64,000 bases of DNA from Davidsoniella eucalypti. Lineage: Eukaryota > Ascomycota > Sordariomycetes > Microascales > Ceratocystidaceae. Positions 1-12,200 of this stretch are shown here, in pieces. The notes below the pieces were generated by a model that saw nothing but the letters and a program-made list of their open reading frames with translations, ran no database searches and was not told the origin of the DNA. A program made the translations under genes and the position numbers. How positions within the stretch are numbered: position 1 is the first letter of the stretch; every line of letters starts with the position of its first letter. The DNA lies in contig RMBW01000024.1 of the NCBI GenBank assembly GCA_004009845.1, positions 1 to 64,000 on the forward strand. The letters run 5' to 3'.

Positions 1-3000
1 CTTATCTGCTTGCGTAGCAACTTGCGGGATGAACCATCGATAATAACGACTACTGACATATCATGGCGTGACATGCTATATATGGCCGGTCGCATTCCAC
101 AACTGTTTCTTAGGCTGCAAAAACAAAGCAGCAACAGCACAATGTGGCAGGATACAACTGCACCAACTTAGCCTGTTCGATAAGGCCTGCCATTAGCTGC
201 TACTGATATATTTACATTACAGTTGGTTGAAGAAAGAAGAAAGGCTGGAGGGCGGATGAGTTGAAATGGAGCCCTAAGCGAAAATGAGACTTGGGTTTAT
301 TTTAGAAGACAAAGGCATTATGCGTCTGTCTTGTTTTCCTTCGGGACTGAGAATTCTAGGCTAAGGCATTACAGCAGGGTTATCATGACTTGGAAAAGAT
401 TATATACAGTCGGAGACTTTTTTTCTACTTTTTGCACGTGCATATTGGTGGGCATGGCATTTGCAATCCTTTTGCTTTGGCCATGGTAGAGATAGCTGAA
501 TGTGTACAACTACTAGTATATGGACGTCATCTTCTTCACTTCTCCGACTTATCTGGGTTCGGGTCAAACCCTTGGTTCTTCTTAAATAAGTATAGCCAAT
601 TGGCTTATGGCGTTAAGCGCGCGAGTCGTTTACAATGTTACTACAAAGAAGAATGAGGAGGCTTAGTAAGCGAGCCTGCTGTTTGCAGACCTAAGCGCCG
701 TAGCGAAAAGCAATGCAAGGGGGGCGCTAGAGCCAGACAAAATACAGGCGGTATTAGCGCAACGTTCTCAAGGTTAGAGAAGTAATTAATGACTAGAAAC
801 TTGCACTATTGAGATAGTAAACAAGCCAGATTTTAAACCATTCTGTATTAGTCTGAAAGGCACAGCATAAAACATAAGACAATAGAACAAAGCTCCAATC
901 ACGGCCTATCTTTCTTTTCCATGCCCCGAGAGCCTGAATCGTTTCTGCCGTAGTGTCTTAAGCCTCATATACGATCTGATACATGTATTTTTCTCTAGAG
1001 TCTGCTGCTACTGGCTCGGCCTTGGCGTCTATAGCCCTGGTAACATCCAAGCTAGCCCGTTCTATATCTTGCCCGACAAACGGGCAGCGTCGTCTCTTTT
1101 GTTTTCCGACTACGAAGCCCTTGTCTTATATGCCTCTCACTAGTCGGAGGAACTTTGTCTTTCAGCTGGGTCTAAACAAGATCGACCGAGGGTACATACA
1201 TAGCTTCCCGTCTGACAGCGAAACATGTCGTGTGGTGGCCAAGTGTTCCGTTCGTGGCGGTTAAGCTCACGAGAAACGACAGAACTGCGCGGAACTGGGA
1301 GAAGACAGTGGCCAAATGTTTGCGTAGTTCCGGCAGGGTTCGCAATCTGTTGAAGTAGCATGGAAAGAGGAGGAGTTCTGGTTCTTCCATCTGGACTGCT
1401 GGGTCTGGAGTCTGTGATATCGACGCTACATGGCTTGATACATACTGTGATGCTACGCTCGGCTGGTCGTAAGTAGCGTTTGTCAGACAAAGCCACTGTA
1501 TCTCTGCCTCAACTGCTAGTCTGGTATCATCGGCGGGTGGTCGCCTTGGTGCCAGTTTTCGAATCTAGGCTCAAGTGCTACGACAAGACGATGCTGTCGC
1601 TACTGTTCGTCCCGCAACACTCGACTTCCAATCCTGATATGACGGAACATCATAACATCACAATATCCGGACAAGTAAAACGTCCATGTCCCTATGAAGG
1701 GGCGTAGAAGAAGAGCAACAACAACAATAGGAAAAAAAGCCGCGCCAACAAGGGTTAAGCGCCCAATGCCATCAAACCTCCGCTGACATGCTTCTACTGT
1801 TTTCTCATTCTCTATCTATCTTTCCTTTTTCCTTAGTCTATCACATCTTCCTTCGTCTTCTCCTTCTAGTGTGTCTGCCTTCCCCCAAGACCCCGCGTCG
1901 CGTCCGCCATCTTGGGGTGGCTCATGGCTTGCTTCCCGACAGCTCGGTTGCGTCTCTGGGTCTTATCTTTCTAGGCTGACTTGATAGTCCATCTTTCTAG
2001 CCCAGCTTACATGATCTACTAACCCTGTAGGTTGATCAGCACACAAGCTTCCTCTTGTTAATTATTTGATCATCTTTTCCTCTTACTCCTTATGTACCCC
2101 CTGTCTTCTGCCTTGTCATGGAATCCTGCCCTGAGTGAGAGTGTCTTGTTTCGATACTGCAGTAGTCAATTCAGAGTCTAGCTGTCGATGAGCACTTCCC
2201 ATCTTTTCTATTTCTCTATTCCCCCCGAGTATAGATACGGATATATCGCTATTGTAAACAGGAAGGGGGGGGCAAAGGCGTGCAGCGGCGCCTATGCAGG
2301 TCTGAAGCTATGCAGTAAGTCAGGCTGGCCAATAACAGCTGAGGCCTAGCACTCCATGAACGAATACACTACGCGGTTCTCGGTCAGATTTCTGCAGAGA
2401 GAATTGCATTCCTCACATACATATGTATATGCCGATATGAGTGTTTCCTCAAACGGCATATAAACTTGAGAACACCACATTCACATGGCAGATTCCTGGG
2501 CCGTGAGGCGGTTATTTAGCTTGTAATGCTCGATATCTCACTCTTTCGGGTCGAGATAAACTGCACGGTCTATTAGCCGCCCAACAGCAGAGACCAATCT
2601 CGAGGCAGAAGCAGCATGTGCATTTGCTTATATCCTTTTTTCCTTGATAGACTACCTGTAGTATTGCCTAGAAGAATACTCTGTCGCTCATCGATAACCA
2701 TAATTCTGAACGTAGTGAGTTGAACATGATGTCGACAGGGTTTTCTTTTGCTGCTCCGTCATTTGTTTCATTGGGCAAGTTGGGACTCGAGAGCATCATC
2801 TGAGTAATATCGTCTACTGGGCTAACGAAATTTAACATGGGGAAAACAAAGTGATGCCCAACGCTTTGTTTTCTCTTCTATCGCCAACAATTCAACAGGC
2901 ATTCAGAATAGGGACAAATCAGGCAAAAGACCGCTAGTTGTGTGAAAAAATGATCCGAATGCGAAAAGCGTCAGCCGCGCTGTAAAACGCGGCTAATTAG

Positions 3001-5422
3001 AAGTAACAATTACAGTCAGAATAGGCGTAATAAATGATATCTTACGCGAGTTCCAGTCACTGGGCTCTCCTACTAAAAGTCGATATGGTATCATTAGACA
3101 CTATATCTTTGCTATACTGCAATACAACCTCTACAAACAAAAAACAAAGCCAAGGCTGTAGGCCGTGGACGAACGCCCTGGCTGTACGGACATCTCATGA
3201 AACTGCTACTCTAGCATATTCCAATGTAGTTGACTGCTTCCACCCTTGATGTAGCATTGGGTCTGGTATTAAGCGAAGAGAGGGAGGGTGGCAATAGTCT
3301 ACAAACTACCAACAACCTACAATGTATAACAATATAGAACAGTATAGTACAGTACTGGGGACTAAAAGCTACTGTAGCTCGTGAATTATGAAAAGACGTC
3401 TTGATCTGACTGCCTATCTCTAGCCTTATATTTTCTTCTGCAAGCGTAAACCAGCCACCCATCTACCACAATATCACCTTTTTGTGCCCGCCCTTTCTTT
3501 CCTCGCTATAACGCTTACACAATGTGTTACAGCGAGTCTTTGAACTAAACAACTTGCATTTTCGTTCTAGATATCGGCGTCGGCAGTATATGGAGATGAT
3601 GAGGTGGCTTCCCACGCTGACATCCCATGGGGGCCTTTATGTCTGCTGACGTTGTACATTGCCGACATTTTCTTGTTCTAAAACTAGCAACAACACTAAA
3701 TGTAGACCAAAGTATATTGCAAAGCAATAACTCTGGGGTTAGGCACAGTGTTTCCGTCCGGGTCGCCAGGCCGTTGTTGTAGGGAAGTATTGCTAAAAAA
3801 AAAAACAGTTTCCTTCTACTTCCACCATTCCTTGATATCTTCGAATAGGTCGTCATTGGCGGGTTTCTCGATTCTTGCTCGTTTACATTAGCTGGAATTT
3901 TCAAGGACTGGCTCGGAAGGAAGAGAACTTACATATGTATATGTATAAAGCCAGCTAAATAACCAGAATCAGCTGCTCAGTGAGTATATTCACGCTAAGT
4001 CGTACTTTCAACTGCACACGCCCCTCCCTTATTCCTCTTCTTCTTCTCTTTCTGATCTAATCTTAGTTTGATATGTACATACATGTCTGTGTATACATTG
4101 TATCTCTGTTCCACTCCTCTAGCTTTGTTCTCCGTTCAGCGCTATACATTGTACATTAGTCACATTGAAAGAGGGAGACATGACGGGCGTACAGGTAACG
4201 CTATAGCAAGCTAGATAATAAGATGACAGCCTTCTAACTCCTAGGATGACCACTGGCTATACTAATAGAACGGGTCGTCGATTTCCCGGTTGCATTGGCT
4301 GTCTGTTTTAACATTGCCTTGCTACTCTGTTGAAAACTCGGCCTCTTAGTTGTCACTGCCTTGCTATATATTACGATACACGGCTAAATATATCATTTGC
4401 CGGCTGCTTTGGCGTAACCAAGGTTCAGTCTCATTCATCTTTCATCGTTCTGCTATTTGTCTGCTATTTTGAGATTATCGTCATCTGCCACTATATCTAA
4501 ATCAGCATATCTTCCAACTATATACTGCCTGGATTCTGGTATAGTCTGTTAAAGACTTTCTATATTCGTCTCTTCCCCACCAGCCCCCATTCAAGAGAAA
4601 GCGTTGCTTCCTCGTCGGGCCTGTCTGTCTGGCTGTCGTTATTGTGCCTCGGAAAATCAACCGGGGATCAAGGCCTTTCTCTAACTTATATATCTGTGCG
4701 CCTGGGCGGCTTATTCTAGCGATATCTAGACGCAGATCTACAAGCCGTCGCACCTTTCATCTATCCTTCCATAGTTCTATGGGATGCTTTAGTGGCTCTA
4801 GCTATTCTCTGTCTATAACTCAAAAACAGAGCATCTGTGCTTGATATCGAATGTTCGGTCCTAGGGAAAACAAAGGCAACTTTGGCTGGAACTAGCCAAT
4901 ATCACCGTCACCTTACCGTCTACAATGCATAGTAACTCGCTCACTGTATATTCAGCAAATATATACGGCGGTTTCCTTTTCGTCTGCGCTCTGTGTCTTC
5001 CGGTGTCTTTTGTCTCGTCAGCCTGTTAGAACAGTCCGCGTCTCGAGAAACAAATAACCATACAGCACATTACACTTAGTATGCCAGGTCCTACACACCT
5101 TAGTTCGTTGGTTTTATTCGCCGCTATCTATCTACACACCCGCTAGTTCATGTCTCGTTTCCCACTTGGTATACCTGCTTGGTCTTGATTCGACTTATAT
5201 ATCTAGCTTATCCTCGCCTTGGCTCACATCATTATCCCCACATAGCAACAACACTGTCTTCTTCACTCTACGATCCACATCACTACTTCAACATATCCTC
5301 GGTCTCCTATCTATTACCAAGAACATATCATTTCCTTTATATTCATCACCGTCACTGCACAAAGATTGTCCCCGCACAGAGATCATCGTCATAACTCTAG
5401 CCCACTACATATCAGAGCCCGT
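1..5422. other. Gene-free stretch upstream of the bZIP gene
   Basis: No ORF here shows a recognisable domain, and most of the longer open frames lack an ATG. The + strand is pyrimidine-rich around 1790-2230 and again about 4000-5420, as is common in fungal promoters and 5' leaders, so the last 1-1.5 kb is probably promoter and leader of the bZIP gene. A perfect inverted repeat (arms AGCCGCG / CGCGGCT, 8-nt loop) lies at 2973-2994. Nothing else is supported. Confidence 0.4.
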
Positions 5423-6377
5423 ATGTCCATCGTTATGGAGACAGCCAGCATCATGAGTCTCTCCGCACAGTCTATCGACGCTGTGATGTCGTCTCTAGGC
5501 TATGCCAACTCATATAACCTTTCTTCACACATGCAAAATCAGCAATCTCAGCAGTCATTCGTCACTGATGCCAACGATGCTTCTATCATGTCATCTGTGA
5601 GTACATTTCTTCTTATTCTTTTTCATCCTTGATGGCTCAAACAAGCACGATCTCTGTAGAGCGTCACTAACTCGGGATTCTTAATCTCGCCTAGGGTCCG
5701 TTCTCCGTATTCAGTAGCCCTCAGCAGCCACAATCTTACACTTTCGCCCCCAGCCCTACATCCGAGTCTTACTCCCGACCAAGTTCATCACCAGCATGTG
5801 ACGTCAAGCAAGACAACTATCTCGATGATGACTCTGGTCATTCTTCCAGCTCAGAGATGGCCGGCCAAGTCTCTAGCTCTATCTCTAGTCCTCAAACCAA
5901 GCCAAAGAGAAAGCGTGAGAACAGATACAAGAACGCCTCTCCAGCTGCGATATCGGTAAGGTGAGACCCATCTCCTTCATAGCAAGCCTCGTAGACTAAC
6001 ACAGTGCCTCTCTTTTCCCCTTACAACAGCGTCGTCGTGCCCAAAACAGAGCATCTCAACGAGCGTATCGAGAGCGCAAGGACCAGCGTATCCGCGATCT
6101 CGAAGTTGAGCTAGAAGAGTCAAACCAACGACTACGCAGGACAGAGATGGCTTATCACGACCTGATGAAGCGTTCTATGCAGGCTACGCAAAACTCGGCC
6201 TTAACAGAGGCCACTTCGTTTCCGTCGACTCAGATAATGTCTTCATCTGCCAGTGCCATGTCGGCGGCAGCAGGACTAAGTCCACCGCGTTCCACTCATG
6301 GCAATCAACGTCACATGAGCCTTCCATATCATTCGGCATTGTATAGCCAGAACACGATGCTGTACAGCAACATGTAG
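5423..6377 (+). CDS. Yap-like bZIP transcription factor
   Basis: Three exons, 5423-5596, 5695-5955 and 6030-6377, give 260 residues. Introns of 98 and 74 nt have GTGAGT and GTAAGG donors and CTAG and ACAG acceptors, both in phase 0. The first ATG in the frame is at 5423; upstream the frame is open only from a TTG. The basic region at residues about 129-162 has a nuclear-signal-like KRKR and the core RRRAQNRASQRAYRERK, followed by a short zipper (L169, L173, L180, L190). This resembles the fungal Yap/Pap1 group of nuclear DNA-binding regulators of stress response or secondary metabolism, though the usual AQ..F of Pap1 reads SQ..Y here. The N-terminal half is Ser/Gln-rich. No C-terminal Cys-rich redox domain is seen, so it is not a full Yap1/AP-1 orthologue. 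Target genes are unknown. Confidence 0.9.
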
Positions 6378-8763
6378 AGTTCGAAAGGTTTCGTTAATGT
6401 GCCGTCAAGATCGGGCGTTCTTTTTTCTCCCCCTTATGTTTCTTCTTATCAAAGCTTGTTAGCTTGCAATCTTTTCACATCTTTTTAGGTCTTTCTAGGT
6501 TGTTTGACTTATCAAGGTACCACCAATGATTGAATATCTTTCGATATTTTTGGCGTTTTGTGTTTATAAATTTTGGGGGGTTTTTCACTTGGAACTCGTG
6601 GGGCACATCTAGTAGCGATAGGTACATAGTAGCGAATTATGAAGCTTTTGAACACACTCTTACCTTACTGCATGAAGCATCGTGTGTAAACAGAATTAAT
6701 GACGCTTGAAACATGAGGATAATGAATAGGGTTAAACGATACCGTGACGCAGCTCATGTGTAACCCTAACTCCGGTCACGGGACTGAGTAGAATGGAAGC
6801 CCCATTTATTTAGCCGGAGCGCACGAGCCGCCCTCCTGACTCCGCCGAATAAATGCGGGGAATTGCTTCACATCACCCCAAAAATGGTCTCATACAACAG
6901 GCTGTAAGAAGAGCATAATATGCCATAACCATAAGAAAAAACAGACAGAGAACATGTTTCTACTTTGCATTGATGCATGCAGCCTAGCAAGTAGAGGAAA
7001 TAGGAGAAACTTGGGCTAGAGCTCGGAATTATAGGCAATGACGCTTCGAAGAGAAAATAAAGCTTGGCCTCTTTGAGTTCTTTCTTTCCTAGCATGTACA
7101 TACATACACAGTTATAGATACTACCAACCTATAGCTTCAACTCATCTGTGATATGCCCCGTTGTTTGTGATATCAGCGAGAGAAAAGCCTACAAAGTACG
7201 TCTGGTGGCAAAGCTCTACTCGTGATATCTAATGGCAGCAAACAATCATAGACAATCGTAGATAAGACTACCATCACGCTACGGTACATCTGTTGTATGT
7301 ACAGCACCATGTTCTTCTCCTCGACCTTGTTTGAGCACTATCTTGTCCGACATCATACTAGAGGGCGTCATCTTCAACAGGATTCCCTGTTGTCCCCTTT
7401 CGACCCCATCGCTCTCAGACACTAACAGCCAATGTCTTGGAGCTGCCACGACCAAGTGCGGGGTGAAATGTTTCGTTCTCCCGTCTCGTTTTGACGCCTT
7501 TAGTGATGTATGGTGAGATAAGAACAAATCCCCTGTAACATGTCAAGATACATATTCATTGTACGCAGGAGGCCAGACGGAGAGCATACTATACTAGATC
7601 ATACCATGGTTCTATCTGGCTTTCATGCCATCCATATCTGTCACTCTATCAATACTTATATCGCCATGGCCCATGTTGCAATGCCCCTTCATGGGAACCC
7701 AACCCTCCCGTTGTATAATGGTCCAGAACTTACAAAATAGTTGTACCTTGGAAAGTATATTAAAAACGCCGCAGTAGCAAGCACCTTATATCCACGTACA
7801 TATGTACATATATATACATACTCAACCACATCTAATATTACCACTACAAATGCACCGGAACCAATGATATGAAGCACTGTTTCACCGCCCTTCTTCTAAA
7901 AGTAATAATGTCAACAGACCTACCAGCAGCTTTCCTTCCCCTCATTCCACGCCGTGAAGCTCCGATTCAGGAGTCTGTCGATCTTCCTCTGGCTAAACAT
8001 TGCGTAGCCTCCGATGTTGACTTGACAGTAAGGATATGACAACAATTATGCTAGAAGCTGGTCTTCCGCCGCATCTAGAACCTACACACAGTCAATGTTG
8101 GAGATCTATAACACTTCGTGAGGGGGGAACATAAAATCGTCGTGTCATAGGCTTCATCAGTTGAATGATAGCAAGCTACATTGTGAAGTTGGCAGCCAGT
8201 ATATACTACTTTTTACCACAGTGTACTCGCCGGTATTTAGTGTCTAGCCACGATATCTTCGGTCCACATCAATCGTATCTGTCATACCTGTATGAAGCAC
8301 AGGCAATAATGGTATGATGGATCATGTTCCATTGATACAGGCTCACGCAAGTACTATCGTGTACATTTGTGTAGCTCACCCACACATATATCTTTTCTTG
8401 TTCAAGTCAAAGATGAATACTTATGTTTTTGCATATTTAGTCTCCAAAGACGGGACAAATATAACGCTGAATATTTAAAATAGACCTCTTAAGGGGTTTT
8501 CCTGTTCTGAAGTAGATATGAAATAAAACAAAAAAAAAATAGAAAACAATCCAAATACCAAACCCGCCGTACCGTAAAGTCCATCAATATCGTTAAGTTA
8601 GTTGCTATGTAGTAAGTTTAGTATGAAAAAAAGAAGAAAAGGTTAAAAGCCAGTTGGTTATGTAGTTGCCAGAAGCACACATTAGAAAAGAAAGTAAAAG
8701 CAGAGTTCAGAAGGGAATCCCAAAGGCAGGGCCTCGTAGCAGATCCGTATGTTTGGTATATGT
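6378..8763. other. Intergenic, bZIP 3' end to Stf2-like 3' end
   Basis: Two converging genes end here. The sequence holds 3' UTRs and AT-rich spacer with A and T runs. A TAGGGTTAA and a TAACCCTAA face each other at 6728-6736 and 6761-6769. No ORF with recognisable content was found. Confidence 0.5.
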
Positions 8764-9261
8764 TTACAGATCCGAAGAAGCAGTGCTAGCACTCTCTGCC
8801 GCTTCCTGCTTATCCATAGTCAGCTCGTCGCTGTCGACCGTGGGTTCGGGCAGAGCCATGTCCTCCTCGAAGACTGGTTCAGGCTCGTTGACGTCGAACT
8901 TGGTCTTGAACGACCGCACGCTATGGCTGAAGCTGCTCGAGTTGGAGCGGCGACGAGTGTGGGAGAAGTTGAACTCCTCGTCCAGAATGTCGTCGGAGCC
9001 TAGCTCGCCCCAGTTGGCTTTGCCGTTGCCGTTCTTCTTGGTGCTTTTGGGGTCGGTGTGCATGAAGCCGGCCTTGCCAAAGTATTTGGGCATGCGCACA
9101 GCGCCGCTAGTCATCTCCGAGTTGTCCTTGTGGGTACGGGTCACTGTTTAGACGAAAAGGAAAGTGGAGTTAGCAATCTAACTTACACGATAACGATAAC
9201 AAGCCTTATTTGTCTAGACTGGGGATGTGTAAGTAAGAGAGAGAGAGGGTCAGTACATACT
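8764..9261 (-). CDS. Stf2-like small protein, start codon split by an intron
   Basis: The main exon 8764-9143 encodes the family start TRTHK, then PKYFGKAG, a KKNGNGKANWG block and an acidic/Ser-rich tail; 126 residues in all. Yeast Stf2 (an ATPase-stabilising factor also tied to desiccation tolerance) begins MTRT and has PKYF and GKGNWG in the same order, so family membership is fairly secure. In the genome the codon before ACC is GTG, not ATG. A 117-nt intron (9144-9260, GTATGT donor, CTAAC branch, AACAG acceptor) places the base A at 9261 directly before TG, restoring ATG. The start codon is therefore read as A|TG across the splice. The 5' leader continues to the right and is pyrimidine-rich on this strand. 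The protein is longer than yeast Stf2 because of its Ser-rich C-terminus. Exact biochemical role is uncertain. Confidence 0.75.
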
Positions 9262-12200
9262 GTTGATGATATAGAATTACAAAAAGTAGGAGATATTAGA
9301 AGAAAGACTGTAGTATCAGAAAACGCCGAGTACGGTTGGGTCTACTGTTAAAAAAGAAAGCAGATGATAGAGAATGAGGACTACGTGAAGTAGAGATGGC
9401 TCAAGGGTTTTAAGATAGAGACGTGAAAAGGATGATGTGCAAGAAGGGGATGAACTTTGTAATTTACACAAAGAGAAATAGAACAGAAAGAAGAGAATAA
9501 CAAGACGAAAGGGAATTGGGTAGAGGAGATGATTGGAAAGGTGTAGATTGTGAGTGATGAGAGAGAAGCAGAAAGGAAACATGCAGAAACGAGGAGGAGA
9601 TGCTGCTGCTTTATATCTGGTAGAGAAGCCATCATCAGACCACGCAGGAAAGGACGGCAGTATCAGCACGCCAGACCAGAAACAAAGTACCAAGACAAAG
9701 CCAAGAAAGGAAACGAGCTGTTAGGCCACTGCTCAGCTGGCAATGAGAGAGTCGTCCTTCGTTGTGATAGATGAACGAGGCACGAGAATTGGAGTCACAC
9801 TTCTCTTGCTTGGGCATGATTGCACAATGGGTGATGCAATGTTAGTGCCGCAACTCGCTATACATAGGTCTATTTACAGCTATTTACAGAAGGGTTGGGT
9901 GGGGTTACAGTGGTTGACAAGCCCCTCTAAGCTCTCTTGTGTTAGAGCATTCACACCCATAACTCCGCTGAACCAAGTGTTAATTAGGCACACTAAAATT
10001 CACAGCAGCGGTTCACTAGCTATCCCCAACAAAATCCAATAAAGGTGGTCTTTTAATGCATGCACAGAGTCACTGCCTCTGTGGCAAGAGTTCAAAGTAC
10101 CCTTCTAACGTCCTCTAACTCCTCTTCCCTAGCAATGCGTCATAGCCAGTTGTCCCGCGTGACCTTTGCCAGGGCTAGGGGGGGGTCTTCAGGGTAGTGA
10201 TGGCTGAACTTGGGGCTTCTGGCTGGAAAATAGGCCGGCTGCTAAGATAGGTTGCGTTGGCGCCAGTTTGTTGACTTGCTGGCGTCGTTGTGTTGCTGTC
10301 CCACTGCAGCGGCTGTAACAGATGCTTTACAGGGCAAACAGGCGATTTGACCAGGAAGGGTTGGAGGCGTTGCTTGGCTGGCTGGTTGGCTGGCTGGTTT
10401 GCGTGATGTCAATATTAGTCAAGAATAGTACCAATACCAACACATGAAGCCATGAGGCCATTATAGCCAGCAGTAATCTCTAGTCCTCACTGTGCCGTCC
10501 GTTTCCCTTTCTTCAATGATAGCCCCCTAGAGTTGCGAGGCCAAGTTGGTTGAACCATGCTTTTCTTCATTCTATACACTAACTTGTTAAGCAGGGCACG
10601 TCGAGCTCACAACTGCAACTACTTCGGGCGCCCAATGTTTTACATCATCGGTTCCGTGCTGTATCGTTGGAATGATGTGTTCTTTCTATCCAATTCCATC
10701 CAAGAGGCAAAAAAAAGAAAGTATACAAGACATAGCAGGGAGCGGCCAAGCACAAGGATCGGAGGGATTCATCTTTGGGGGGACATGACTTATGATGCTA
10801 TAGAATCGAATACCGCATGTTCAATGAGACAATGCCTTGAAACTTCTTGTGTTGGCTTCGTCTTGGTCCAGGCTAGCCTTGTCGAGCGGCAGCGGAGCTA
10901 GACCTTGCCTGTTCCGGACCAGCTCCCGCCTGGTGGTTCCAGATATGTAGAGTTACAACGGCATTGAAGATGATGGAACCTATGGCTGTTTATTACCGGC
11001 GGCTTCCCGCGAGATAACGCCCGTACGATTGCATTGATGTTATACTAGCGGTAGCCTCTATCAGATACAACCATTCCAGCACACCACACTCGTTTCATCT
11101 TGTGGCCGATAACGAGCTATCTGCCCCTCTTTCTTCTTTTCTAGTCATTGAGAAGTCTACAGTATATTGCCAGTTATCTGCAACTGTGAGGTCCACCCAC
11201 TTCTGCTCTTGTTGCTAGATTGCATCGTTGCTTGAGTGTCTTTAGACATTTGGAGGCTGCTAGAATCAACTAGAACTTCTATGCGGGGCTTGGGATATGG
11301 GGTCCCCTGTAATCAGCCAACCAGTGAACTGAGCTGGGGCCTTGTCTTTTCTCCACACAACCACACCAAGGGCTACTCCAAGTTATTCAGGGTGTCAATC
11401 CAGGAACAAAAAACGCAAAGTGCCCTGAAAAGGCCTTGAAGGGGAAGTAAATCCAGACGAAGTACAAAAAACCACCGCATATTCTCTCTACGTACAATTG
11501 CGGCGGGGTTTTGATTGCTCGCAAACTTGCGTGATCTACCTTTTTTTTTATGTACTTTTTTGAAACTTTCTTAGTCCTTGAAATAATGCACAAGTTGCTC
11601 GTTTTCCGACATCAACCAAGTCTCCAAAATCAAGCTTGTGCTGAAATATGCCGCAACGAGGGGAATTCTTAGACATGAATGTTGAATGTGCAACTACGGA
11701 AGTTCTCTAAGTCCCGACTTAGGAGCTAAGGGGTTCAGTCGACATACTTTGGTATAACATGGCACTGTATTCTGTTTCTGGCAGGATTTGGAGTTGGAAA
11801 TCTGTCAGGAATTCAGTCACGCGATGTCGTTCGACTTTGTCGAGCTTTTGTTTGCTCCAAAAAAAGACATCTTACATAAAAATAGACTAATATGAATATG
11901 ACTACATGTACATGTGGTATAGTTGTAGACACACTTTAAACACCTCGGAAACTCAGCGTTCAGATACAGCCTCTTCGAGGCTCGTAATATTCGTGCTCAA
12001 GCACCACACTTGAGTCACGAGACTTTCCTCTGTCTGTGCTAAATAAGGTCGATGATGCGATGGGCTTGACAAAATGACTCCGCCATACATATACCTTGCC
12101 TAGATATATCTTGGCTCCAACTACCGTTTTTGGGCACGCATTGGATGGCTAGCTAACCAGGCTGTCTACAAGTAATAATTGGCTGACTTGAACTCCCGGA

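Noticed and set aside
1140..1496. 118-codon minus-strand frame
   Set aside because: Starts from GTG, overlaps other frames, and shows no recognisable motif.
5366..5422. N-terminal extension of the bZIP protein
   Set aside because: The frame upstream opens only at TTG; the first ATG is 5423.
9142..9144. GTG as start codon of the Stf2-like protein
   Set aside because: Non-ATG initiation is unlikely here because a consensus intron restores a normal ATG.
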